NCBI RefSeq assembly: GCF_002355335.1
Contig: NZ_AP014946.1
Location: forward strand, 1,007,501-1,071,500
From: Variibacter gotjawalensis
Lineage (GTDB): Bacteria > Pseudomonadota > Alphaproteobacteria > Rhizobiales > Xanthobacteraceae
Length of the DNA: 64,000 nucleotides
Direction: 5' to 3'
Each line of letters starts with the position of its first letter. The first letter of the stretch is position 1. Position numbers and translations under genes: made by a program. Shown here one piece after another: positions 8,420 to 16,383 of the stretch. Below the pieces are notes generated by a model. The model had not been told where the DNA came from. It worked only from the letters and a program-made list of their open reading frames with translations, and searched no databases.

Positions 8420-8738
8420 GGTGTCCTCCCAGGATGGCTACAGCAGCCTAGTCCGGGTTGGCCACCGCGCGCACGTGAATTGACCTCAGGCCTTCCGTGA
8501 AATCGGCTCAAGCCGGCGGGGGACGATTCCCGCGTTGTGCAGCGGCTAGAATCGGCTGGAAATTTCATGGAGATTTGCTGCAAGCGTCCCGTGAAAATCC
8601 ACTAAGTATTTGATTTCGTTGCATGTCTGCCGGATAGCCGTTTCCGGCGGACATCAAACCAACTCTGTCCCTCCCGCGACCTATTGGCATCGCAACCAGC
8701 GCAGAAAGCGCATCCGCAAAAGCGGACCGGAGGGACCA
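8420..8738. other. Intergenic region between divergent GFA and CAP-domain genes
   Basis: 319 bases without a supported gene. It holds the two divergent start regions, an inverted repeat at 8624-8653 and a GGAGGG ribosome site just before the ATG at 8739. Nothing else is recognised. Confidence 0.6.
8624..8653 (+). promoter_or_regulatory. Inverted repeat in the leader of the CAP/RTX gene
   Basis: Eleven-base arms (TGTCTGCCGGA and TCCGGCGGACA, one G:T wobble) with an 8-base loop, 86 bases before the start codon. It could be a leader hairpin or an operator. There is no poly-T run directly after it, so it is not a strong terminator. Confidence 0.4.
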
Positions 8739-11165
8739 ATGACAAAAGCTACTGGGCTCGATCAGCTGCACATCGAAATGATCAACCGCGCTCGCATGGA
8801 TCCGTTGCAGGAGATGCGTGACGCCGGCCTGACCTCGCTCAATCAGGGCATCGACACGACGAAGCTCCCGACGATCAGCGATGCGCCGAAGCAAGTCCTC
8901 GCCGGCAACGACCAGCTCGCTGCGGCCGCGACCGGCCACACGAACTTCATGGTGGCCAACCAACTCTTTAATCACGATGGCATCGGCGACGGTACGCCGA
9001 CGTCCCGTATCGCGGCCGCCGGTTACCTCAACAACACGGCTGCTCGTAACGAGAATTTCGGCGTTGCAAACTGGGAAGGGCAGTTCACTCCTCAGCAGCT
9101 GGCGCAAAAGCTGGCTTCCGACAATCACCTTGGTCTCTTCAACGATCTCGGTGAAGGCATCATTGGCGACAAGGGCGGACACCGCGTCACCTACCTCGAT
9201 CCGGATCTCAAAGAGGTTGGCGTTGGAGCGTCCTTCACCTCGAGCCCGACACCGAATGGGATTCTGGGTCACTACGTGATGACCGAGAATTTCGGCGCCA
9301 ACAGCGCGAAGTCGTTCCTGACCGGCGCCGTCTACAACGACACGGTCGTCGTTGATAAATTCTACAGCCTCGGCGAAGGCGTCGCCGGCACCACCGTCAA
9401 AGTCTTCGATAAGTCCGGCAACCAGATCGGCACCGACTCGACGGGCGAAGGCGGTGGCTGGTCCGTCGCCGAAGATGGCGGCACCTTCAAGGTGACGTTC
9501 ACGCAAGGCGGCAAGGACATCTCGGCGACGGTCGAAGCCGGCTCGCTCAATGCCAAGGTCGACCTTGTCAACGGCACAGATATCTACGCCAACGCCAACG
9601 CGACCCTCGGCACAGGCGCAACGAACCTCCGTCTGCTCGGCGTCCAGAACATCAACGGCACCGGCAACGGAAGCTCGAACACCCTCACGGGCAACAAGGG
9701 CGACAACGCCCTCGAAGGCCGCGGCGGCAATGACACGATCGATGGCGGTGACGGCGTCGACATGGCGATCTTCAGCGGCGCGCAGTCGAACTACAAGATC
9801 ACGCTGCAAGCCGGTGGCAAAGCCATCATCGAAGACAAGGTCGGCGGTGATGGCATCGACACCATCGTCAATGTCGAGAAGGTGAGCTTTGGCGGCAAGA
9901 TTGTCGACTTCAGCAGCCTGAAAGACTCGGCGGGCCCGGCAGCGAACACTGCTCCGGTGGTGACCGTGAAGAGCTTCAGCGTCGACACCCACGATACCCA
10001 GTCGCTCGCGTCGTTCTTCACCGCAACGGACAAGGATGGCAACGGAACGATCACGCAGTACGCCTTCAAGGATGGCGGCACGGCGAGCGGCAAGATCGTC
10101 ATCGATGGAAAAGCTCAAGCGGCCGACACCTGGATCATCGTCAACGCGAAGGATCTCGACCAGGTGAAGTATGTCGCCGGCGCGACCGTCGACTCCGAGA
10201 AGATCACCATCAAGGCTTTCGACGGCCAAGCTTGGTCGACCGAAAAGGCCCTGACGGTCAGCACGACGGCGCGCGCCGTCAGCGACTTCGGCGACAACGG
10301 CAAGTCCGACATTCTCTTCCACAACGACAAAACCGGCGAAATCTCGACGTGGCAGATGAACGGCTCCAGCGTCAATCTGGCGAAGGCTATCGCCGGCATG
10401 AGCTCGACCTGGGATGTGGCAGGCGTCGGCGACTTCAGCCGCGACGGCAAGGCTGACGTTCTGTGGGAGAAGAGCGACGGGTCGCTCCAGCTCTGGCAGA
10501 TGAACGGCAGCACGGCGACGAGCAAGGTTACGCTCGCCAGCAAGGCCGACGCCGGCTCTCACGTCGTCGCGGTTGCCGACTTCAACGCGGACGGCAAGGC
10601 CGACATCCTGTTCAGCACCGACACCGGCAAGGTTTCGGTGTGGGAGATGGATGGCTCGAAAATCGTGTCGAAGGGTGTCGTCGGTTCGGCCGGCACCGGC
10701 TGGCTCGTCGAGGACGCGGCCGACATCAGCGGCAACGGCAAAGCCGACGTCTTGATGCGCAACACCAACACGGGCGACGTGAAGGTGTGGCTGATGGACG
10801 GCAGCACCAAGACGCTCGAAAAGACGATCGGCAATGTGACGAAGGACTGGGCCTATGTCGGCTCGGGTGACTTCAACGCCGATGGCCACGACGATTTTGT
10901 TTGGCAGAAGACGGACGGCAGCGTCCAGATCTGGCAGATGGACGGCACCACGGTCGACTCGAAGGTCACGATCGGCAAGGAAGCGTCGAGCGCGTGGCAC
11001 GTCACCGACATCGGCGACTACAACAACGATGGCCATGCCGATCTTCTGTGGCGCCACGAGACGAGCGGCGCGACGAAGATTTGGGAGATGGACGGCAACA
11101 CCGTGTTGTCGAAAGAAGCGATCACCGGCGCAACCACGCTCGGTGCCGACTGGCACGTCGTATAA
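8739..11165 (+). CDS. Secreted multidomain protein: CAP (SCP/PR1) + RTX-like + FG-GAP/VCBS repeats
   Basis: 808 residues. Domains by eye: CAP/SCP at about 8-190 (LHIEMINRARMDPL; ENFGVANWEG; LGEGIIG; HYVMTENFG); a beta-sandwich linker at 205-275; one RTX-like nonapeptide block at about 325-345 (GRGGNDTIDGGDGVD); a cadherin-like module at about 405-502; then six FG-GAP/VCBS repeats of about 50 residues at 514-808, each with a D-x-[ND]-G-x-[AS]-D core and a WQMNG/WEMDG strand that probably close a beta-propeller. No N-terminal signal peptide is visible, which with the RTX motif suggests type I secretion through a C-terminal signal; no T1SS genes are nearby. CAP proteins in bacteria are mostly uncharacterised. 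A very long antisense frame over this gene is a composition shadow. Confidence 0.85.
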   Translation: MTKATGLDQLHIEMINRARMDPLQEMRDAGLTSLNQGIDTTKLPTISDAPKQVLAGNDQLAAAATGHTNFMVANQLFNHDGIGDGTPTSRIAAAGYLNNTAARNENFGVANWEGQFTPQQLAQKLASDNHLGLFNDLGEGIIGDKGGHRVTYLDPDLKEVGVGASFTSSPTPNGILGHYVMTENFGANSAKSFLTGAVYNDTVVVDKFYSLGEGVAGTTVKVFDKSGNQIGTDSTGEGGGWSVAEDGGTFKVTFTQGGKDISATVEAGSLNAKVDLVNGTDIYANANATLGTGATNLRLLGVQNINGTGNGSSNTLTGNKGDNALEGRGGNDTIDGGDGVDMAIFSGAQSNYKITLQAGGKAIIEDKVGGDGIDTIVNVEKVSFGGKIVDFSSLKDSAGPAANTAPVVTVKSFSVDTHDTQSLASFFTATDKDGNGTITQYAFKDGGTASGKIVIDGKAQAADTWIIVNAKDLDQVKYVAGATVDSEKITIKAFDGQAWSTEKALTVSTTARAVSDFGDNGKSDILFHNDKTGEISTWQMNGSSVNLAKAIAGMSSTWDVAGVGDFSRDGKADVLWEKSDGSLQLWQMNGSTATSKVTLASKADAGSHVVAVADFNADGKADILFSTDTGKVSVWEMDGSKIVSKGVVGSAGTGWLVEDAADISGNGKADVLMRNTNTGDVKVWLMDGSTKTLEKTIGNVTKDWAYVGSGDFNADGHDDFVWQKTDGSVQIWQMDGTTVDSKVTIGKEASSAWHVTDIGDYNNDGHADLLWRHETSGATKIWEMDGNTVLSKEAITGATTLGADWHVV

Positions 11166-11236
11166 CGCCAAGACGTTAGCGACCGAGGTGATGGCAGTCC
11201 GGGCCAGCGGGCTGCCGTCATCGTTTCTACGCCTCG

Positions 11237-12523
11237 TTATGGGTCCGAGACGCGAAAGTTTCCGATCGCAACCAGCCGGCAGTCCTGATCGGCACTGCCG
11301 CATTTCTTCATCGCACCATCGATCGCGGCGGCTTCGTCGGCTGCGCTGCCGATAGCGTGCCATTGCGTTTTTCCCTGCGCGACGGCGCGCCATCCCAGCG
11401 TCGCATAAGCGCGCGCGATCTTATCGCGCTGGGCTGCAGGGATTGCCTCGTCGGACGCCGGCAGAAAATATCCGACGACCTTGCGCGAGCGCGGGACTTC
11501 GACGGTGGTCTGATCGTCGATGGCGAGGATGAAGCATGGGCGGCGCCACAGATAGCGGCACACGTCGAAGCCGACCCGATAGGCTTCCGTGTAGGTGCGG
11601 CGGATCGAGCGATACCATTGCCCTGTCGACGACACGAAGATCACGCGCGAAAGCCGCTCAGGGATTTCGCGATCACGCAAAACGCTTCGGTCGCGCTCGG
11701 ACCAAAATGTGAGGCGATCAACCTCAAGCGGAGCGAAAGGGCGCGTGCGCAAATCTTCCAGCGGCACTTGAAACGCCGCCGGCATGACCACGGTCGTGCC
11801 GCTGGCATAGAGGAGACAAAGCGCGTTGCGCGGACGACGTTCGTCTTTTTCGCACAGAGATAGAGCGGCGCGCTGTGCTTCGTCGCGGTTTGCCTGGCGA
11901 TCCGCCACGTAGGCGCGCGAGGCGGTCAGCGCGATGGCTTTGTGGTTCGGACGCGAGGCGTAACTCGTGAGCTCTAGGCGCACCACGTCTGTCGCAAGAG
12001 GAACGCGGGCCGCATCGAATGGAGGCTCCGGCCAGAGTGCGATGACGCAAACGACGACCAGCATCAGGGCGGCGATAACCGCGGCGATGCCGCCGACGAT
12101 CCGGCGGTTGCGCTGCCACCAGCCTGCCGGCGCGGCGAGCGGCACCGTATGGCGGACGGGCGCAGTTTCGGCTTGAGATTCGGCGGGGATTTGCTCCGGC
12201 TCGGTGGCGTCAGGTTGCTCCTCGACCTCGCCGACGAAGCGGAAACCCTTGCGATTGAACGTCCGGATGAGCTTCTGCTCTTCGCCGTTGTCACCGATGG
12301 CGGCGCGTGCAGCCTTGAGATGCGAGTTCAGCGTGGCATCGCTGACGACACGACCGTCCCAAAGTTCTTTCAGAAGCCGGTCTTTGCCGAGAACTTGGTC
12401 GCGGTAGCGAATGAGAGTGACCAGGAGGTCGAAAGGCAGCGGCCCGATCTGGACGGTTTGGTCGTTTCGTAAAAGCTCGCGGCGATCCGTGTCGAGCGTG
12501 CAGTCCCCGAAACGATATCGCAT
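11237..12523 (-). CDS. Membrane-anchored winged-helix (OmpR/PhoB-type, CadC-like) regulator with exported sensor domain
   Basis: 428 residues. Residues 1-97 form a trans_reg_C winged helix (FGDCTLDTDRRELLRN, LPFDLLVTLI, VSDATLNSHLKAARAAIGD, IRTFNRKGFRFV). An acidic/proline linker follows, then one transmembrane helix at 142-164, then about 265 periplasmic residues. The last 60 residues resemble a DUF4189-type cysteine-containing module (CGSADQDCRLVAIGNF). The topology is that of CadC/ToxR one-component regulators, in which an extracytoplasmic domain controls a cytoplasmic DNA-binding head. Ligand and targets are unknown. It is convergent with the CAP/RTX gene (71-base gap), so it does not share a promoter with it. 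Confidence 0.8.
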   Translation of the reverse strand: MRYRFGDCTLDTDRRELLRNDQTVQIGPLPFDLLVTLIRYRDQVLGKDRLLKELWDGRVVSDATLNSHLKAARAAIGDNGEEQKLIRTFNRKGFRFVGEVEEQPDATEPEQIPAESQAETAPVRHTVPLAAPAGWWQRNRRIVGGIAAVIAALMLVVVCVIALWPEPPFDAARVPLATDVVRLELTSYASRPNHKAIALTASRAYVADRQANRDEAQRAALSLCEKDERRPRNALCLLYASGTTVVMPAAFQVPLEDLRTRPFAPLEVDRLTFWSERDRSVLRDREIPERLSRVIFVSSTGQWYRSIRRTYTEAYRVGFDVCRYLWRRPCFILAIDDQTTVEVPRSRKVVGYFLPASDEAIPAAQRDKIARAYATLGWRAVAQGKTQWHAIGSAADEAAAIDGAMKKCGSADQDCRLVAIGNFRVSDP

Positions 12524-12619
12524 GCGCCGCTGACCGCTGTCCTAAACCGAAGGCCGCGCGTCCTTGGCGGCTGCGCGCGGAGTTTCAACGCAACGGTTGC
12601 GGAAAACAAGGCCGCCACC

Positions 12620-13030
12620 TCAGGTCGGCGGCGGCAGGCGATCGAACGTTTTGAGGCCGGCGTCGATGTGGTGGTACGGCTGCTTGTCGATGGTGAAAAC
12701 CGCGATCTCCGGCCCGCCATAGGCTGCCGGTTCGTCCAGAGTGCCGACTTTGAGGATCACCGCCGCGACGCCCGGCCGGCGTGTCAGGATATGGGTGCCG
12801 CAGGTCGGGCAAAATTCCCGCGTCACCGGCTTTTCGAGGTCTTTGCGCGCGAACTGCTTCGGCGTCCCGGCTGTGTAGCGGAAGCCGTCGACCGGCATGC
12901 GCATGAAGAGGTTCATCGAGCCGCCCGAGATGTATTGGCATTGGCGGCAGTGGCATTGCGCCCTCATCATCGGCTCGCCCTCAGCGATATACCGAAGCTC
13001 GCCGCAATAACATCCGCCCTCGAGTTTCAT
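12620..13030 (-). CDS. GFA zinc-binding family protein, copy 2
   Basis: 136 residues from MKLEGGCYCGEL; an AGGAGAT ribosome site 5 bases before this ATG favours it over an upstream ATG. The zinc cysteines are conserved as in copy 1: GGCYCGELRY, CHCRQCQ and FCPTCGTHI. About 4 kb of unrelated genes separates it from copy 1, so this is a paralogue pair rather than a fresh tandem duplication. No activity can be assigned from sequence. Confidence 0.85.
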   Translation of the reverse strand: MKLEGGCYCGELRYIAEGEPMMRAQCHCRQCQYISGGSMNLFMRMPVDGFRYTAGTPKQFARKDLEKPVTREFCPTCGTHILTRRPGVAAVILKVGTLDEPAAYGGPEIAVFTIDKQPYHHIDAGLKTFDRLPPPT

Positions 13031-13116
13031 TTTTATCTCCTTGCACGGCATCTTACGGACGTGCGCCGATCGCGCAAATTTTGCTCATCGGTGCGATCCG
13101 CGTTACCTGATGCGCG

Positions 13117-14082
13117 ATGGAACTCCCCACCGCACTCCGCCAGGCCGTTGACGCAGCGCTCGAAGGCGCGTTGCTGACCGAGCTTGCCGCCGCGAGTACT
13201 GAACTCTCACGCCGCTACCGCGCCGAGATCCGCGACGGCCGCTTCCATGTTTTGGATGAACTGGCAGCGAAAGCGTATCTCGCGACTCGGTTGCCGGCGA
13301 CGTATGCGGCGGCGCGCGCAGCGCTCGGGGTCGTCGCAGATGAGCATCCCGATTTCACGCCACAGACATTGCTCGATGTTGGTGCGGGGCCCGGGACACT
13401 TCTCTGGGCCGCGGCCGATTGCTGGCCGTCGTTGAGAGAAGCGACGCTGGTCGAAGGCTCGCCCGTCATGCGTGGATACGGCGAGCGATTTGCCGCATCG
13501 CTCGACGTTGCGACGACATGGGAGGCGCGCAATTTTTCCGCCGCGCTCGGCGCCGCTGGGACTTTCGATCTCGTGACGTTGTCATTCGTGCTCGACGAGC
13601 TAGATGACACGCAACGCGATCGTCTTGTTGCCGAGTTGTGGCGTCATACGGCCCGTGTCCTCGTGATCGTCGAGCCGGGGCGGCCCGCCGGTTGGCAGCG
13701 CATCTTGCGCGCCCGCGATCGGTTGCTTGAAGCCGGCGCGCACATCGTCGCGCCGTGCCCGCATACGAGCGAATGCCCGATCAAGGAGCCGGACTGGTGT
13801 CACTTCGCCGAGCGTTTGCCGCGCTCGCGCATCCATCGTCTCGCTAAGGGCGGCGACGCGCCGTACGAGGACGAGAAATATTCGTATGTCGCAGTCTCGC
13901 GCGCGCCGATGCATTTGCCGAAGGCGCGCATTCTGAGCTCGCCACGTGCGGGCAGTGGCAAGGTCGCGTTGAAACTTTGCGAGAGCGACGGCGAGGCGCG
14001 CGAGCGTTTAGTCACCCGCCGCGAAGGCGAGACTTATAAAAGCGCGCGCCGCAAAAGCTGGGGCAATGCGTTGGACTTGTGA
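13117..14082 (+). CDS. Rsm22-type (METTL17-like) small ribosomal subunit methyltransferase-fold protein
   Basis: 321 residues. A Rossmann methyltransferase core begins with LLDVGAGPGTLLWAA near 89 and includes LVTLSFVLDELDD. A cysteine cluster near residues 208-228 (APCPHTSECPIKEPDWCHF) is the region that holds an Fe-S cluster in mitochondrial Rsm22/METTL17. Family members associate with the assembling small ribosomal subunit; methyltransferase activity is uncertain. The C-terminus carries AGSGKVALKLC and the KSARRKSWG stretch seen in bacterial homologues. The gene stands alone and is followed by a palindromic repeat element. Confidence 0.85.
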   Translation: MELPTALRQAVDAALEGALLTELAAASTELSRRYRAEIRDGRFHVLDELAAKAYLATRLPATYAAARAALGVVADEHPDFTPQTLLDVGAGPGTLLWAAADCWPSLREATLVEGSPVMRGYGERFAASLDVATTWEARNFSAALGAAGTFDLVTLSFVLDELDDTQRDRLVAELWRHTARVLVIVEPGRPAGWQRILRARDRLLEAGAHIVAPCPHTSECPIKEPDWCHFAERLPRSRIHRLAKGGDAPYEDEKYSYVAVSRAPMHLPKARILSSPRAGSGKVALKLCESDGEARERLVTRREGETYKSARRKSWGNALDL

Positions 14083-14098
14083 GACGCATTAGTCTTCC

Positions 14099-14188
14099 GT
14101 CATGGCCCGGCTTGTCCGGGCCATCCACGACTGGGTTGAGTTCGCAAGAGAGTAAGGCGTGGATGGCCCGCATGAAGCGGGCCATGAC
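14099..14188. repeat. REP-like palindromic intergenic repeat, copy 1
   Basis: Two 31-base blocks (14099-14129 and 14158-14188) are near-perfect inverted copies of each other, each itself containing an inverted repeat around GGCCCG...CGGGCC, with a 28-base central spacer. Both blocks recur identically at 45185-45274 with a different spacer. The outer ends GTCATGGCCCG / CGGGCCATGAC mark the family. Confidence 0.9.
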
Positions 14189-14204
14189 GACTGAGAATGT
14201 TGGT

Positions 14205-15491
14205 TCAGCTGCTCAGCCGCTCGACATGCGCGCCGCAGGCCGAGAGCTTCTCTTCCAGCCGCTCGAAGCCGCGATCGAGGTGATACACGCGGTGCACGAT
14301 CGTTTCGCCTTCGGCCGCGAGCGCTGCGATAACCAGTGACACCGAAGCGCGCAGGTCGGTCGCCATCACGGGCGCTCCCTTGAGCTGCGGCACGCCGTCG
14401 ATGATCGCCGCATCGCCGTCGAGCCGGATCTGCGCGCCGAAGCGGGCGAGCTCCTGCACGTGCATGAAGCGGTTCTCGAAGATCGTCTCCGTGATGCGCG
14501 ACTGGCCACCCGCGCGCGTCATCAGCGCCATCAGCTGCGCCTGCAGATCCGTCGGGAAGCCCGGGAACGGTTCGGTCGTCACCGTGACGGGCGCGATGCC
14601 GGCGCCGTTACGCTGAACGCGGATACCTTCGTTGGTGGTCGTAATCTTCGCGCCGGCTTGCACCAGCGTGTCGAGGCCCGTTTGCAGAAGCTCGGACCGC
14701 GCGCCTTGCAGCATCACATCGCCGCCCGCCATCGCGGCCGCCATCGCGTAAGTGCCGGTCTCGATGCGATCCGGCAGCACGGTGTGATGCGCGCCGTGCA
14801 GACGCGAAACACCGTCGATGACGATGCGCGAGGTGCCGGCACCGGAAATCTTGGCGCCCATCTTGTTGAGGCAGTCGGCGAGATCGACGACTTCCGGCTC
14901 GCGTGCCGCGTTGTCGATCACCGTCGTGCCATGCGCGAGCGTCGCCGCCATCAGCGCCGTATGCGTGCCGGACACCGTGACCTTTGGGAAATTGATCTCG
15001 CCGCCGCGGAGACCTTTCGGCGCGCGCGCGATGACGTAGCCGGCGTCGATCTCGAGTTCGGCGCCGAGTTTTTCGAGCGCCATGATGAGCAGATCGACCG
15101 GCCGCGTGCCGATCGCGCAGCCGCCCGGCAGCGAGACGCGCGCCTCACCCATGCGGGCGAGAAGGGGCGCGATGACCCAGAAACTGGCGCGCATCTTCGA
15201 GACCAGCTCGTAGGGCGCCGTGGTGTCGACGATATGCGACGCAGAAATCTGCAGCGTTTCGCCGTGGCCCTTCTGGCCGGCGCGCTTGCCCGCCGTCGTG
15301 ATGTCGACGCCATGGTTGCCGAGAATGCGCTGGAGCTGCACCACGTCGGCGAGGCGGGGCACGTTTTCCAGGATCAGCGGCTGGTCGGACAGCAAAGCCG
15401 CGATCATCAGCGGCAAGGCGGCGTTCTTTGCGCCGGAGATCGGGATAGTGCCGTTGAGCTGAGCGCCGCCCGTGATGCGAATGCGATCCAT
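14205..15491 (-). CDS. murA: UDP-N-acetylglucosamine 1-carboxyvinyltransferase MurA
   Basis: 428 residues from MDRIRITGG, the typical start of the family. MurA transfers enolpyruvate from PEP to UDP-GlcNAc, the first committed step of peptidoglycan synthesis in the cytoplasm. Visible signatures are K22 in [10 protein letters not shown], the catalytic and fosfomycin-reactive C125 in [14 protein letters not shown], and the C-terminal [17 protein letters not shown]. Length is standard (E. coli 419). Presence of the Cys, rather than Asp, predicts the fosfomycin-sensitive form. An upstream in-frame ATG ten codons earlier is less likely. Confidence 0.97.
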   Translation of the reverse strand: MDRIRITGGAQLNGTIPISGAKNAALPLMIAALLSDQPLILENVPRLADVVQLQRILGNHGVDITTAGKRAGQKGHGETLQISASHIVDTTAPYELVSKMRASFWVIAPLLARMGEARVSLPGGCAIGTRPVDLLIMALEKLGAELEIDAGYVIARAPKGLRGGEINFPKVTVSGTHTALMAATLAHGTTVIDNAAREPEVVDLADCLNKMGAKISGAGTSRIVIDGVSRLHGAHHTVLPDRIETGTYAMAAAMAGGDVMLQGARSELLQTGLDTLVQAGAKITTTNEGIRVQRNGAGIAPVTVTTEPFPGFPTDLQAQLMALMTRAGGQSRITETIFENRFMHVQELARFGAQIRLDGDAAIIDGVPQLKGAPVMATDLRASVSLVIAALAAEGETIVHRVYHLDRGFERLEEKLSACGAHVERLSS

Positions 15492-15679
15492 AAGGTCCCC
15501 GAATCTGTGCACTTCTTGCACGCGAGTGGATACCGGCCCGCGCGTAAAAGAAATGCCTGCGTCAACATACCGGAGCGGCCGGAATCAGCGGCGCTCCGTA
15601 ACCCAAGGCCCCAAGCGCCGTTCGAATACGGCGAAAGGCGGGATCGAACCAGCCTCCAGCCGCGCCAACGCAGCAAAAG

Positions 15680-15880
15680 TCAGGCCTTTTCGCCACCCTG
15701 TGGCGGATCGGCATCGCTTTCGCTGGTTTTGTCGCTGTCACGGCGACCGCGCGCTTGCGCTTTTCGGCGCTGCAGATTGACCCGCAAGGCCTTCTCAAGC
15801 CGTTCTTGCCGCTCGCGTTTTAGTCGATCGTCCGCCACCGGAAACTCGTGCCACGAAATCTCGCCTCGTGCTTGCGCCAT
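15680..15880 (-). CDS. Conserved-type small basic protein near murA
   Basis: 66 residues from MAQARGEISWHEF. The core RLEKALRVNLQRRKAQARGR is an amphipathic, strongly basic helix of the kind seen in small alphaproteobacterial proteins encoded beside murA; the tail is acidic. Function unknown. It lies about 190 bases upstream of murA on the same strand, next to tRNA-Thr. I rely on the helix pattern and my memory of similar small proteins, so the call is tentative. Confidence 0.55.
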   Translation of the reverse strand: MAQARGEISWHEFPVADDRLKRERQERLEKALRVNLQRRKAQARGRRDSDKTSESDADPPQGGEKA

Positions 15881-15951
15881 TCTCCGCCTTGTGGCAAGCA
15901 TCGCGCCGTCTCGGCGACCTCAAGCCCGCATGCGGCCCGGCGCCCCGATAT

Positions 15952-16026
<75 letters not shown>

Positions 16027-16093
16027 TCTATCTTGTTGAACGATAACGGGTCTGTCGTAAATCGCTCCTAGTCTAGCGACGTGGCTCAGCCAC

Positions 16094-16143
16094 TTTACGC
16101 TGCCTTTACGGCCGCCCGCCGTTTTCGAGATAGCGCCTTTACG
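16094..16143 (+). promoter_or_regulatory. Candidate KdpE operator: TTTACG direct repeats
   Basis: TTTACG occurs at 16094-16099, 16105-16110 and 16138-16143, with starts 11 and then 33 bases apart, so all lie on the same DNA face. The first two, with a 5-base spacer, resemble the E. coli KdpE site (TTTATA-N5-TTTACA). They stand 45-94 bases upstream of the first small kdp reading frame. Confidence 0.65.
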
Positions 16144-16187
16144 GCCATGAGCCCCACGTCTTCCTTCAACCAACAAGGAAGACTCCC

Positions 16188-16274
16188 ATGCTCACCGACA
16201 TCCTCTTCTTCGCGGGCGGGCTTGCCGCCTTTGCTCTCGCCGCCGCCGCCGTCCGCGGCGCCGAACGCGTTTGA
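16188..16274 (+). CDS. 28-residue hydrophobic peptide upstream of kdpF
   Basis: An ATG with an AAGGAAG ribosome site 7 bases upstream opens a 28-codon frame: an acidic start (MLTDILFF), an Ala/Leu/Gly membrane segment and a charged end (RGAERV). It is followed after 8 bases by kdpF. It looks like a single-pass membrane micro-protein or leader peptide of the kdp operon. Translation is inferred from the ribosome site and membrane character. Confidence 0.55.
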   Translation: MLTDILFFAGGLAAFALAAAAVRGAERV

Positions 16275-16282
16275 GGCGCGCC

Positions 16283-16372
16283 ATGATGTTCGATCTCGCT
16301 TTGGCCCTCGCCTTCTCGCTCGGCGCGCTCGTCTATCTCTTCGTCGCGCTGCTGCGTCCTGAGCGTTTCTGA
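16283..16372 (+). CDS. kdpF: K+-transporting ATPase subunit KdpF
   Basis: 29 residues with one transmembrane helix and the canonical C-terminus LLRPERF (compare LVYALLRPERF in other KdpF). KdpF is a lipid-like stabilising subunit of the KdpFABC complex in the inner membrane. It starts at either of two adjacent ATGs (16283 or 16286) and stops 11 bases before kdpA. Confidence 0.92.
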   Translation: MMFDLALALAFSLGALVYLFVALLRPERF

Positions 16373-16383
16373 AAGCTCCGTTC

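Noticed and set aside
8565-11393. A 942-codon open frame antisense to the CAP/RTX gene
   Set aside because: It mirrors the codon periodicity of the real gene, has no family motifs and is Arg/Val/Asp-rich in the way antisense frames of high-GC genes are.
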